In this document: one piece after another, positions 1 to 5,610 of the stretch
Layout: every line of letters starts with the position of its first letter
Numbering within the stretch: the first letter of the stretch is position 1
Origin: CAKTOF01 sp964523945
GTDB taxonomy: Bacteria > Bacillota > Clostridia > Oscillospirales > Oscillospiraceae
Length of the DNA: 6,192 bases
Direction: 5' to 3'
NCBI GenBank assembly: GCA_964523945.1
Contig: CAZGBU010000112.1
Coordinates: 1 to 6,192, forward strand
The notes under the pieces: generated by a model
Database searches by the model: none
The model's input: the letters and a program-made list of their open reading frames with translations, nothing else
What the model was told of the DNA's origin: nothing
Program-made: the position numbers and the translations under genes

Positions 1-159
1 GCTGCGTTTTTGCAGCAGCAGCTCCACCGTTCCGCCGTGGTGGCGCGCCAGCCAGACGTGCGCGGTGCGATGGCGCGCACCGGTGCGGTGCGCCGCCTCG
101 CGCGGGATGACTGCACCGGTTGGCGTGCCGGCTTCATCGACAATGTCCAGATATTCCAT
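1..159 (-). CDS. NUDIX hydrolase, N-terminal part (runs off left edge)
   Basis: Reading leftward from an ATG at 159-157 gives 53 in-frame codons with no stop before the window edge. The protein opens MEYLDIVDEAGTPTG and continues through HRTGARHRTAHVWLAR to LLLQKRS at the edge. This pattern (an xxLDIVDExGxPTG opening, then HRTxHVW, then LLLQKRS) is the usual start of NUDIX hydrolases related to the isopentenyl-diphosphate isomerase / YfcD group, which cleave nucleoside-diphosphate-X compounds. The diagnostic NUDIX box (GX5EX7REUXEEXGU) lies further left and cannot be seen, so the substrate is open. The start is supported by a GGAGGG ribosome site about 8 nt upstream (168-173) and a strong promoter at 185-213. 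The gene is probably monocistronic, because a terminator separates it from the dehydratase gene behind it. Confidence 0.85.
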   Translation of the reverse strand, partial: MEYLDIVDEAGTPTGAVIPREAAHRTGARHRTAHVWLARHHGGTVELLLQKRS

Positions 160-184
160 TGCTGCATCCCTCCGTTTTGACTCT

Positions 185-213
185 ATTATAGAATCGCTGA
201 GCAGCGCTGTAAA
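185..213 (-). promoter_or_regulatory. Sigma-A type promoter of the NUDIX gene
   Basis: On the minus strand, -35 TTTACA (213-208) and consensus -10 TATAAT (190-185) are separated by exactly 17 bp. Transcription would start near 178, leaving a leader of about 19 nt before the ATG at 159. The spacer holds an inverted repeat, CGCTG-AG-CAGCG (195-206), well placed to be an operator, although 5-bp arms in GC-rich DNA can arise by chance. Confidence 0.8.
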
Positions 214-215
214 CC

Positions 216-253
216 AAAAAAGTGGTCCGCACCCCAAATCGGGGCGCGGACCA
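216..253 (-). terminator. Intrinsic terminator of the MaoC-like dehydratase gene
   Basis: Positions 223-235 pair with 241-253 around a 5-nt loop. This is a 13-bp stem with one position (231/245) that becomes a G-U wobble in the minus-strand RNA. On the minus strand the stem is followed by C and six T (221-216). It lies 33 bp past the dehydratase stop codon. Only two bases separate the T-run from the -35 box of the NUDIX promoter, so one transcript ends essentially where the next promoter begins. Confidence 0.92.
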
Positions 254-286
254 TTCGCGCACGGATATGGCTAGTCTGCAGGCCGT

Positions 287-1696
287 TCAGCCGTTCCGGC
301 TCGGCAGACGGATGGTGGCGCGGCCCTCTTCCATGATGTCACCCAGGACCGATTCGACCCACCAGCCCAGCTCGACCAGATGCTCATCGCCTTCAATGTG
401 CTTGTCGTACACGCGGGATTTGATGATCAGTACGTCGCGCTCCATCGGGTGGTGCAGCACCTTGCCATGGATGTCGGGGAACATCTCGAGGAAGTCGACA
501 GCATCTTCCTGCGGAGGCAGGTCGTAGCCGTAATACTTCATCGTGTCATTGTTCATAATGCCCCAGCTGATGTTTTTCAGCCAGCCCTTGTCGCCCATCC
601 AGTTGGTGAAGTGGCGGATGGCGAAATCGCGGCTGACATAGTTGATGAGCATGGCGCGCTCGGGCGGTTCGCACATCGGATCGTCGTTCTCGGCCCATGA
701 GGTGAACGCGCGCGGATCATGCGGATTACCCTGTTTGTCGACCAGATTGATGCTGTCCGGCCAGGCGGGGTAACTCATCGAGCGCTTCTCCAGACGATAG
801 ATGCCGTCGTACGGGTTGCGCTTCATCGTGGCACGGATGGCGGGATCCATAATCTCACGCTTGAGCGTGCGGGTACCGCCGAGGCCGCAGCCCCAGTACG
901 GAATTGGCTCGACGGTGTCGTCGATTGGGCCGTCGACCGTCCAGGCCGGCTCGTCGCCGATCTCGACATCCTCATAGTACAGCGGCTCTGCGCCGCGGAT
1001 CTTCTCCGCCGCCCAGATGTCCATGATCTTCTTCCAGTCTTCGTCGGTATACTTGTGATCCTCCCGGCGCGACCAGGGGGGACCCTCCCAGGCGGGGAAT
1101 TCAGCCGGGCGGCACTCCGGCTTGTAGGTTTTCAGGTTCTCGCGCACACGGAACACGACCGAGTTGACCAGTTCGCCGCGCTGGTTGAAGATCTCGCCGT
1201 CGAACGTCATTGCAATCGTACGGTAGTCGCTGCCGGATTCCGGTGTGATGTCCTTGAAATGGCGGTGATTGACGACCAGGTAGAGCGTGTCGCCGGCATA
1301 GATCGGGCGATGGCTGGTGACAGAGTGGTTCAGCCCGGCGACGAGCATAATGTCGCGCGACTCGTGCGGGACAGCACGCATAAAGGTATCGTCATGCGCT
1401 ACAATCGTCATGATCGCAGGGATGCCGTCAAATCCGGCGGATTTGGCATAGTCTGCGTCGTTGTAGAGCGGATCAAACGGATTGTATTTGCTGTTGAAGT
1501 ATGCGACCAGCTCGTCGGTCAGATGGATGACCGGCCCGAGCCCCGGCGTGTCTTTCGGCAGCGTCCCGGCGATCAGGGCCTGGACGTCGATTGGGCCGCG
1601 ATTGTTGACCGCGTCGCACTCGGCCTGGAACTGCTCATAAAGCGGTTTTTCGCGCTCGTCGAGCTGATTGGGATAGCGGGTAATGAAATCGCTCAT
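287..1696 (-). CDS. MaoC/FAS1-like double-hotdog acyl dehydratase
   Basis: The product is 469 residues, with ATG at 1696-1694 preceded by GGAGAGGAG (1712-1704) at 7-nt spacing. The frame is open further upstream to 1840, but that part overlaps the promoter and lacks a ribosome site. Residues about 1-190 form a FAS1-like/MaoC hotdog domain (FNSKYNPFDPLYNDADYA at 67-84, GFDGIPA at 88-94, HRPIYAGDTLYL at 129-140, then the MTFDGEIFNQRGELVNS strand at 163-179). Residues about 235-469 form a second hotdog domain (YYEDVEIGDE at 240-249; RDFAIRHFTNWMGDKGWLKN at 356-375; HLVELGWWVESVLGDIMEEG near 439-458; ending RLPSRNG). Such two-hotdog proteins hydrate or dehydrate acyl-CoA-type thioesters in the cytoplasm. 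Length and architecture fit the family; the substrate cannot be deduced. The classical hydratase motif (GDxNPxH) is altered to SKYNPFD at 69-75, so catalysis by the N-terminal site is uncertain. The gene stands alone between its own promoter and terminator, with no beta-oxidation genes beside it. Confidence 0.85.
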   Translation of the reverse strand: MSDFITRYPNQLDEREKPLYEQFQAECDAVNNRGPIDVQALIAGTLPKDTPGLGPVIHLTDELVAYFNSKYNPFDPLYNDADYAKSAGFDGIPAIMTIVAHDDTFMRAVPHESRDIMLVAGLNHSVTSHRPIYAGDTLYLVVNHRHFKDITPESGSDYRTIAMTFDGEIFNQRGELVNSVVFRVRENLKTYKPECRPAEFPAWEGPPWSRREDHKYTDEDWKKIMDIWAAEKIRGAEPLYYEDVEIGDEPAWTVDGPIDDTVEPIPYWGCGLGGTRTLKREIMDPAIRATMKRNPYDGIYRLEKRSMSYPAWPDSINLVDKQGNPHDPRAFTSWAENDDPMCEPPERAMLINYVSRDFAIRHFTNWMGDKGWLKNISWGIMNNDTMKYYGYDLPPQEDAVDFLEMFPDIHGKVLHHPMERDVLIIKSRVYDKHIEGDEHLVELGWWVESVLGDIMEEGRATIRLPSRNG

Positions 1697-1739
1697 GCAA
1701 ATGCTCCTCTCCAGATAGTGTCCGTTGTCGGATAAACCT

Positions 1740-1769
1740 ATTGTATCAGAGCGACAGCGCGGAATACAA
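1740..1769 (-). promoter_or_regulatory. Probable promoter of the dehydratase gene
   Basis: On the minus strand, -10 TACAAT (1745-1740) is preceded, after an 18-bp spacer, by TTGTAT (1769-1764) as -35. The -10 is good and the -35 is weak (the first three bases match), which may mean an activator is needed. Transcription would start near 1733. Just downstream, at 1721-1732, is a small inverted repeat TCCG-N4-CGGA that could be an operator or chance. Confidence 0.5.
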
Positions 1770-1867
1770 GCGTCCGGCCGTGTCTTCCTGCACAAATTTG
1801 AACACTTATTTTTGCAACATTCGCCAATGGCCGCCGGCATGTGACAGAGCCGCGAGCAACATGCACA

Positions 1868-1891
1868 ATTTTACATTCTGTTTATTTTACA
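1868..1891 (+). repeat. ATTTTACA direct repeat upstream of the orphan promoter
   Basis: The octamer ATTTTACA occurs exactly at 1868-1875 and again at 1884-1891, a 16-bp period, in an AT-rich patch ending 9 bp before the -35 box at 1901. The position suits an UP element or an activator site, but the period is not a whole number of helical turns and chance cannot be excluded. Confidence 0.35.
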
Positions 1892-1900
1892 CAATGACAG

Positions 1901-1929
1901 TTGACGAAACCGAATTGCTGTTGTATATT
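1901..1929 (+). promoter_or_regulatory. Promoter of an orphan transcription unit
   Basis: TTGACG (1901-1906) and TATATT (1924-1929) are separated by 17 bp, and AT-rich DNA lies upstream. Transcription would begin near 1936. There is no convincing gene until 2400, and a strong terminator intervenes, so this promoter seems to serve a separate short transcript rather than the DUF362 gene. Confidence 0.65.
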
Positions 1930-1942
1930 ATAGACACAAAGA

Positions 1943-1956
1943 GAGATTGCAATCTC
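1943..1956. promoter_or_regulatory. Perfect 14-bp palindrome, candidate operator
   Basis: GAGATTGCAATCTC is a perfect palindrome lying at about +7 to +20 of the predicted start. A repressor bound here would block initiation or early elongation. In RNA it could also form only a short 5' stem, because an uninterrupted palindrome leaves no loop, so a DNA site is the more natural reading. Confidence 0.45.
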
Positions 1957-2258
1957 AAATCTGTAATGACAGACGAGTGGTCGCAATCGAAATGATACAG
2001 AAAGGGGTGAGTCCAAAGTACAGTTCAGACATGATGCGCAACGCGTTTGCAGCATCAGCCGATTTGTGAGAAAGATGCGATGGGGAATCTGATTATTAAC
2101 CGTTCATCTTGCAATTTGCCGAGGCATAGTTGAGATCATCGGGCCGATGTATGAAATAGATCCGAAAAGCGGATACCAGGCGGTCGACGGCATGACAGAG
2201 CGATACCAAGGCGTCAAAACTGTAGAAAGTAGAGTGTTATGATGGATCCGATCATCCA

Positions 2259-2307
2259 GAACTAGCCCCTCACCATGGTAGGATGGTGAGGGGCTGGTTC
2301 ATTTTTT
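2259..2307 (+). terminator. Strong intrinsic terminator of the orphan transcript
   Basis: Positions 2259-2276 pair with 2283-2300, an 18-bp stem with a single T-G wobble (2263/2296) and a GGTAGG loop. One A and then six T (2302-2307) follow. It lies upstream of the DUF362 promoter, so it insulates that gene or, if readthrough is regulated, could act as an attenuator. Confidence 0.92.
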
Positions 2308-2342
2308 CTGTTTTTGGCGCTGCCGCCGCGCTGTTTGCCGCC

Positions 2343-2371
2343 TTGCACTTTTCCGGCCGGCCTGCTATACT
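2343..2371 (+). promoter_or_regulatory. Promoter of the DUF362 gene
   Basis: TTGCAC (2343-2348) and TATACT (2366-2371) are 17 bp apart. Transcription would start near 2378, about 22 nt before the ATG. The spacer contains the 8-bp palindrome CCGGCCGG (2353-2360). The pucR-like gene has the same design (TTGCAT-N17-TATACT). Confidence 0.65.
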
Positions 2372-2399
2372 CAGTCGCAGCAGGCAAGGGGGACTTGAT

Positions 2400-3551
2400 A
2401 TGGACGTTTCCATTGCAGCGTGCCGCGATTATTCCGAACAGGAGACCCGGCGCGCACTTGAGCAGGTACTTGCACCGCTTGGTGGACTCGATTGGGTGCA
2501 GCCCGGCATGCGGGTGGTGATCAAAGCCAACCTCGTCTATGGCCGCCGGCCGGAGGATGCGGTGACCACGCACCCGGCTCTGCTCGGTGCGCTGACGCAG
2601 ATGCTGCGTGGGCGCGGTGCGTCGGTCGTGATTGGCGACAGCCCGGGCGGGCTGTTTCACAGCGCCTATGTCGGGCGGATCTATACGGCGGCCGGGCTGC
2701 GCGCATGCGAACAGCTCGGCGCACAGCTCAATGACAATTTTGCAGTCAAAACAGCACAGTTCGCAGAGGCAGCTGTGGCGCACACATTTGTTTACACCGC
2801 ATATCTGGACGAGTGCGATGCCATCATTGACTTCTGCAAGCTCAAGACGCACGGCATGATGGGCATGACCGCGGCTGCGAAAAATCTGTTCGGCGCAGTG
2901 CCGGGTACAACAAAGCCGGAATATCACTACCGCTTTCCGACCGCCGCTTCCTTTGCGGATATGATCGTGGACCTGACGGAATATTTCAAACCGAGGCTTT
3001 CGATCTGCGACGCCGTCGACGGAATGGAGGGCAACGGCCCAACGCAGGGAACGCCGCGCCATATTGGGGCGGTGCTGGCTTCAGCCAGTCCGCACCGGCT
3101 TGATCTCGCCTGTGCGAAGCTGATCGGGCTGACCCGCGCTGATGTGCCGACACTTGAGGCTGCGTTCCGCCGCGGCATGATTCCCGCTACGGCAGAAGAG
3201 TTGTGCTGTGCGGGCGACCTGGATGCGTTTGTCGTGCCGGATTATCAGGTCATGCCGCGGCGCGGTACACAGTTCGACAGCGACGCAGACAGTGTGCTCG
3301 GCCGTCTGCGCGGGCGTTTCCTGCGCTTTGCACTGTGCTCAAAGCCGGCCGTGGCACGGGATGCGTGCGTCGGCTGTGGTGAATGCGCAAGAATCTGTCC
3401 GGCGCATGCGATCACGATGCGGGGTGGTTTGCCGCGGATTGATCGCAGTGCCTGTATTCGCTGTTTCTGCTGTCAGGAATTCTGCCCGAAAGGGGCGATG
3501 CGCGTGCGCCGCGCACTGGTGGCACGCGTTTTGAACGGAAGACAGACCTGA
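2400..3551 (+). CDS. DUF362 protein with C-terminal double [4Fe-4S] ferredoxin domain
   Basis: The product is 383 residues, with ATG at 2400-2402 and AAGGGGG (2386-2392) at 7-nt spacing. The frame is open back to 2283, but that extension runs through the terminator and promoter and is rejected. Residues about 1-300 are the DUF362 core, with KANLV (42-46), GDSPGG (79-84), the conserved stretch KLKTHGMMGMTAAAKNLFG (147-165) and DAVDGMEGNGP (204-214). Residues 323-333 (CVGCGECARIC) and 352-362 (CIRCFCCQEFC) are two CxxCxxCxxxCP clusters, each able to hold a [4Fe-4S] centre; C357 is an extra cysteine. There is no signal peptide or membrane segment, so a cytoplasmic iron-sulfur protein with an electron-transfer role is inferred. 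The reaction of DUF362 proteins is not firmly established, and I assign none. It is monocistronic by its promoter and terminator. Confidence 0.92.
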   Translation: MDVSIAACRDYSEQETRRALEQVLAPLGGLDWVQPGMRVVIKANLVYGRRPEDAVTTHPALLGALTQMLRGRGASVVIGDSPGGLFHSAYVGRIYTAAGLRACEQLGAQLNDNFAVKTAQFAEAAVAHTFVYTAYLDECDAIIDFCKLKTHGMMGMTAAAKNLFGAVPGTTKPEYHYRFPTAASFADMIVDLTEYFKPRLSICDAVDGMEGNGPTQGTPRHIGAVLASASPHRLDLACAKLIGLTRADVPTLEAAFRRGMIPATAEELCCAGDLDAFVVPDYQVMPRRGTQFDSDADSVLGRLRGRFLRFALCSKPAVARDACVGCGECARICPAHAITMRGGLPRIDRSACIRCFCCQEFCPKGAMRVRRALVARVLNGRQT

Positions 3552-3590
3552 TTTGCCGGCCACATGCCGGATGCAGAATCGGGACAGCAG

Positions 3591-3624
3591 CACGCCGCGC
3601 CGGCAAAGCCGGCGCGGCGTGTTT
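3591..3624 (+). terminator. GC-rich terminator after the DUF362 gene
   Basis: Positions 3591-3604 pair perfectly with 3608-3621 around an AAA loop, a 14-bp stem of nearly all G-C pairs, 39 bp past the stop codon. The T-tract is poor (TTTG), so termination would rely on the very stable stem. A smaller hairpin, CCGGC-CACAT-GCCGG, precedes it at 3556-3570. Confidence 0.75.
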
Positions 3625-3702
3625 GAATAATGGAGTCTCCCATGGGTCCGGGTGACCGCAGCCGACGCCCAAACCGGCGCGGTTCCGAAGAGGAAAAAGT
3701 GC

Positions 3703-3731
3703 TTGCATGTTCAAGCTGTCTTGATTATACT
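3703..3731 (+). promoter_or_regulatory. Promoter of the PucR-like regulator gene
   Basis: TTGCAT (3703-3708) and TATACT (3726-3731) are 17 bp apart. The predicted start near 3738 leaves a leader of about 70 nt before the ATG at 3808. Confidence 0.65.
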
Positions 3732-3760
3732 GGATCTGGCGCAAACTGGCTTGTATTTGA

Positions 3761-3787
3761 GCACAGAATTCCGCAATCTGATTGTGC
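3761..3787. promoter_or_regulatory. Inverted repeat in the regulator's leader
   Basis: GCACA (3761-3765) and TGTGC (3783-3787) are complementary arms in the predicted leader, flanked by TTTGA on the left and AAA on the right. It could be an autoregulatory operator or a weak RNA hairpin; five-base arms with a 17-base gap are thin evidence. Confidence 0.25.
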
Positions 3788-3807
3788 AAATTTACGAAGG
3801 TGAGAAC

Positions 3808-5106
3808 ATGAACAAGGTGAGCGAGCAGCGCCTGCTCGAGGCGTATCGCGCGATCTTCGAAGCAGTCCGTGAGCCGGGAACGGATCGGATCATGCAGGCG
3901 GCCTATCGGCTGTTCGACTGTCCGGTGCTGTACACGGACGAATACTTCCATGTGGTCTCCATGATCCCGGCGACGCCGATTGGCGACGAGGCATGGGACT
4001 ACATGGTTGAAAAGAAAGATATGCGCCACGAGCGCATTTGGGCGATCATGGACGAGTTCCTGTCCGGTCGGGACGAGTTTTATTCCATCTTCTATGCTGA
4101 TACAGGTTTGTGCGCCTCGTGCCCGCGTATCTTTGGAGAGGTTGTACTGGAAAACCGCGTTCAGGGACATGTGATGATTTTCCTTGGCGATATCCCATTG
4201 CGCGAGGAGGATTTCAAAATCGTCGAGCTGATCATTGATGCAATCTGCATCAAGATCCAGAGCCGGACGAAGGGAATGTCGCGCTGGAATCTGTCGCTGA
4301 CGACAAAACTGCAGGATCTGATCGATCCAACCACGCCGCCGCATCTGCACCGGCTGGCCTGCCAGGCAGTCGGCGCGGCCGTCGAGCCGGAGTACACTGT
4401 GATCGCAACGCCGATCGGGCAGAAAGCATCGCAGCGCGCGTTTGCCGAATACGCGGTCAGCCAGCTCCACCAGATGTACCGCCACATCATCGCGGTGATC
4501 TACGACAACTGTATCGTTACGCTTGTCGGCGATATGCACCGGCGCAGCCGCAATGGGGCCCTGACGCCGGCGGCAGAGAGCTTTGTCAAGAAGATCCTCG
4601 CCTATTTTGCAGAGCATGATATGGTCTCCGGTGTATCCAACTGCTTCTCGGAGCTGTCCGAGACGCGGCCGCATTACCGGCAGGCGTTGCTCGCGGCACA
4701 GATGGCGCTGCAACTCGAGCTTGGAATGTACCAATTCTTTATGGATCTGATGCCGCTGCCGATTTTTCTGTCTGTTCTCGAGCACGAACAGGAGGAGACA
4801 TTTATCCATCCCGCGGTTCAGGCGATGCGGGAATATGACCAGGAGCATGGCACGGAGTATTATGCGACGATGCGTGCGTTCAGCATGACCATGTACAACA
4901 AAGACCGCACGGCTGCGCTGCTCAACATCCACCGCAACACGCTGCTCTACCGGCTTGGCCGCATTGCGGAACTGTTTGAGCTGCCGTATGAAGAGGAAAA
5001 GGTATCGCTGAACATCCTGTGCAGTTATCTGATCCTTGAGCTGCGCGAACGCGCTACGCCGGAGCAGATGAGTGCGCTGCTGCGCATCGACAACCCGGGC
5101 GCGTGA
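3808..5106 (+). CDS. PucR/CdaR-family transcriptional regulator
   Basis: The product is 432 residues. ATG at 3808 is preceded by GAAGGTGAG (3796-3804). The frame is open back to 3652, but that part covers the promoter and has no ribosome site. The C-terminus has the family's helix-turn-helix: DRTAALLNIHRNTLLYRLGR at 366-385, with the signature LNIHRNTLLYRL. Residues about 190-310 resemble the degenerate GGDEF-like middle domain of CdaR-type regulators (GVSNCFSELSETRPHYRQAL at 275-294). Residues 1-160 form a sensor region I cannot name; it holds a C102-A-S-C105 pair that might bind metal or respond to redox. Such proteins are cytoplasmic DNA-binding activators, often of neighbouring catabolic genes. 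The ligand and targets are unknown; the DUF362 gene just upstream (same strand) and the dehydratase gene are candidates by position only. It ends 33 bp from the convergent RNHCP gene. Confidence 0.88.
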   Translation: MNKVSEQRLLEAYRAIFEAVREPGTDRIMQAAYRLFDCPVLYTDEYFHVVSMIPATPIGDEAWDYMVEKKDMRHERIWAIMDEFLSGRDEFYSIFYADTGLCASCPRIFGEVVLENRVQGHVMIFLGDIPLREEDFKIVELIIDAICIKIQSRTKGMSRWNLSLTTKLQDLIDPTTPPHLHRLACQAVGAAVEPEYTVIATPIGQKASQRAFAEYAVSQLHQMYRHIIAVIYDNCIVTLVGDMHRRSRNGALTPAAESFVKKILAYFAEHDMVSGVSNCFSELSETRPHYRQALLAAQMALQLELGMYQFFMDLMPLPIFLSVLEHEQEETFIHPAVQAMREYDQEHGTEYYATMRAFSMTMYNKDRTAALLNIHRNTLLYRLGRIAELFELPYEEEKVSLNILCSYLILELRERATPEQMSALLRIDNPGA

Positions 5107-5114
5107 TTGGGCGC

Positions 5115-5141
5115 AAAAAAGGAGGCGGGAGCCCCTTTTTT
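5115..5141. terminator. Bidirectional terminator between convergent genes
   Basis: Six A (5115-5120), a GC core (5121-5135, one bulged A at 5123, loop GGGA) and six T (5136-5141) make a hairpin with a T-run on either strand. It terminates the PucR-like gene rightward and the marR-RNHCP operon leftward. The TAA stop of the RNHCP gene (5142-5140) is built into the T-run. Confidence 0.9.
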
Positions 5142-5589
5142 ATGATTCATGCGGTTTCGTGGTGCAGGACAGACAACCGTCGCCGCCCATCAGCGCTGTC
5201 ATCTCCTCAATGCGTTCCAGCGGGAACGGCGGCTGTGACAGCGGCCGCATCGCGATCGACATGAGCTTCATCGGATTATCATCTGCCGCAACGCGGTTTG
5301 AGCTCAGGTGCCCGCATCGCCGGCAGCGGTGGATGATTGCCCACTCACCGCCTTTGCGCACCCAGACGCCGACTGGGTCCATGATCCCGCCGCAGTCGGC
5401 TGCGCGGTCACCCGGCTCGAGGTCGACATGCAGGCTGCACAGGCAGTTCGGACAGTGATTGCGGTGCGCACTGCCCGCGCCGGCCGGCACAACCGGCCGG
5501 CCGCAGACCTTGCAGGTGAAGCTTTCATGACAGGCGTGTGTTTTATAGTACCCCTTTTCATAGGAGCGTCTTTTATTCTCTCGGTTCAT
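5140..5589 (-). CDS. RNHCP-domain zinc-ribbon protein
   Basis: The product is 149 residues, with ATG at 5589-5587 preceded by GGGAG at about 6-nt spacing. It contains the family's name motif RNHCPNCLCSLHVD (43-56), followed by EPGDRAADCGGIM (58-70), GEWAIIHRC (81-89), RCG (91-93) and NRVAADDN (98-105). Cysteine pairs C26/C29, C46/C49 and C89/C92, with C66, fit a zinc-ribbon fold. A further C139/C142 pair near the C-terminus lies outside the domain core. The opening is basic (NRENKRRS), consistent with nucleic-acid contact, but the family has no established function. It is the second gene of an operon, starting 21 bp after the marR stop, so it is likely controlled by the MarR protein. Confidence 0.88.
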   Translation of the reverse strand: MNRENKRRSYEKGYYKTHACHESFTCKVCGRPVVPAGAGSAHRNHCPNCLCSLHVDLEPGDRAADCGGIMDPVGVWVRKGGEWAIIHRCRRCGHLSSNRVAADDNPMKLMSIAMRPLSQPPFPLERIEEMTALMGGDGCLSCTTKPHES

Positions 5590-5610
5590 ATGATTCTCCC
5601 GGACCGCGCG

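Larger units (their letters stand above)
1936..2307 (+). ncRNA. Candidate ~370-nt orphan transcript (structured RNA, small-peptide mRNA or gene relic)
   Basis: The span is defined by a 17-bp-spaced promoter (1901-1929) and a very strong intrinsic terminator (2259-2307). Inside it no open frame with a good start exceeds about 31 codons. Visible hairpins include 2032-2057 (10 bp with one bulged A and a CGCGT loop), 2137-2149 (CATCG-GGC-CGATG) and 2162-2174 (TCCG/CGGA). A 14-bp near-repeat beginning GATACCA occurs at 2172-2185 and 2202-2215. I recognise no known RNA family: it lacks tmRNA, RNase P, T-box or cobalamin-type signatures. Alternatives are an mRNA for a 31-residue peptide (2147-2242, starting MYEIDPKSGYQ, weak ribosome site) or a decayed gene, since protein-like but interrupted stretches follow one another in all three forward frames (about 1959-2069, 2062-2135, 2093-2242). 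Confidence 0.35.
1697..2399. other. 703-bp divergent intergenic region: contents
   Basis: This stretch separates the leftward dehydratase gene from the rightward DUF362 gene. It carries the dehydratase promoter (1740-1769), an AT-rich segment with a repeated ATTTTACA (1868-1891), a rightward promoter (1901-1929), a palindrome (1943-1956), an orphan transcription unit (about 1936-2307) with its terminator, and the DUF362 promoter (2343-2371). The part 1770-1867 shows nothing I can name. Two open frames that cross the region (1741-1995 plus; the upstream extension of the DUF362 frame from 2283) lack ribosome sites and overlap promoters or the terminator, so I treat them as non-coding. Confidence 0.7.

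Noticed and set aside
719..1735. Plus-strand open frame of 338 codons opposite the dehydratase gene
   Set aside because: Antisense shadow in GC-rich coding DNA. The minus-strand protein has clear hotdog motifs, a ribosome site, a promoter and a terminator; this frame has none and is arginine/valine-rich nonsense.
1741..1995. 84-codon plus-strand open frame in the intergenic region
   Set aside because: It starts at a TTG with no ribosome site, overlaps the dehydratase promoter and runs through the later rightward promoter, so it could not be made from that promoter.
2283..2399. N-terminal extension of the DUF362 protein (hydrophobic, signal-like MVRGWFIFSVFGAAAALFAAL)
   Set aside because: It looks like a signal anchor, but it is encoded by the right arm of the terminator and by the promoter. 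The ATG at 2400 has a good ribosome site and begins at the conserved domain.
2262..3062. Minus-strand open frame of 266 codons opposite the DUF362 gene
   Set aside because: It is a shadow of the DUF362 reading frame and starts inside that gene with no promoter or ribosome site.
3640..3700. Small inverted repeats (GGTC-CGGGT-GACC and AACC-GGCGC-GGTT) upstream of the regulator promoter
   Set aside because: Four-base arms in GC-rich DNA are expected by chance and have no T-run or other context.
3412..4932. Minus-strand open frame of 506 codons opposite the PucR-like gene
   Set aside because: It crosses the DUF362 end, a terminator and a promoter on the other strand and shows no family motif. 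The plus-strand regulator explains the region.
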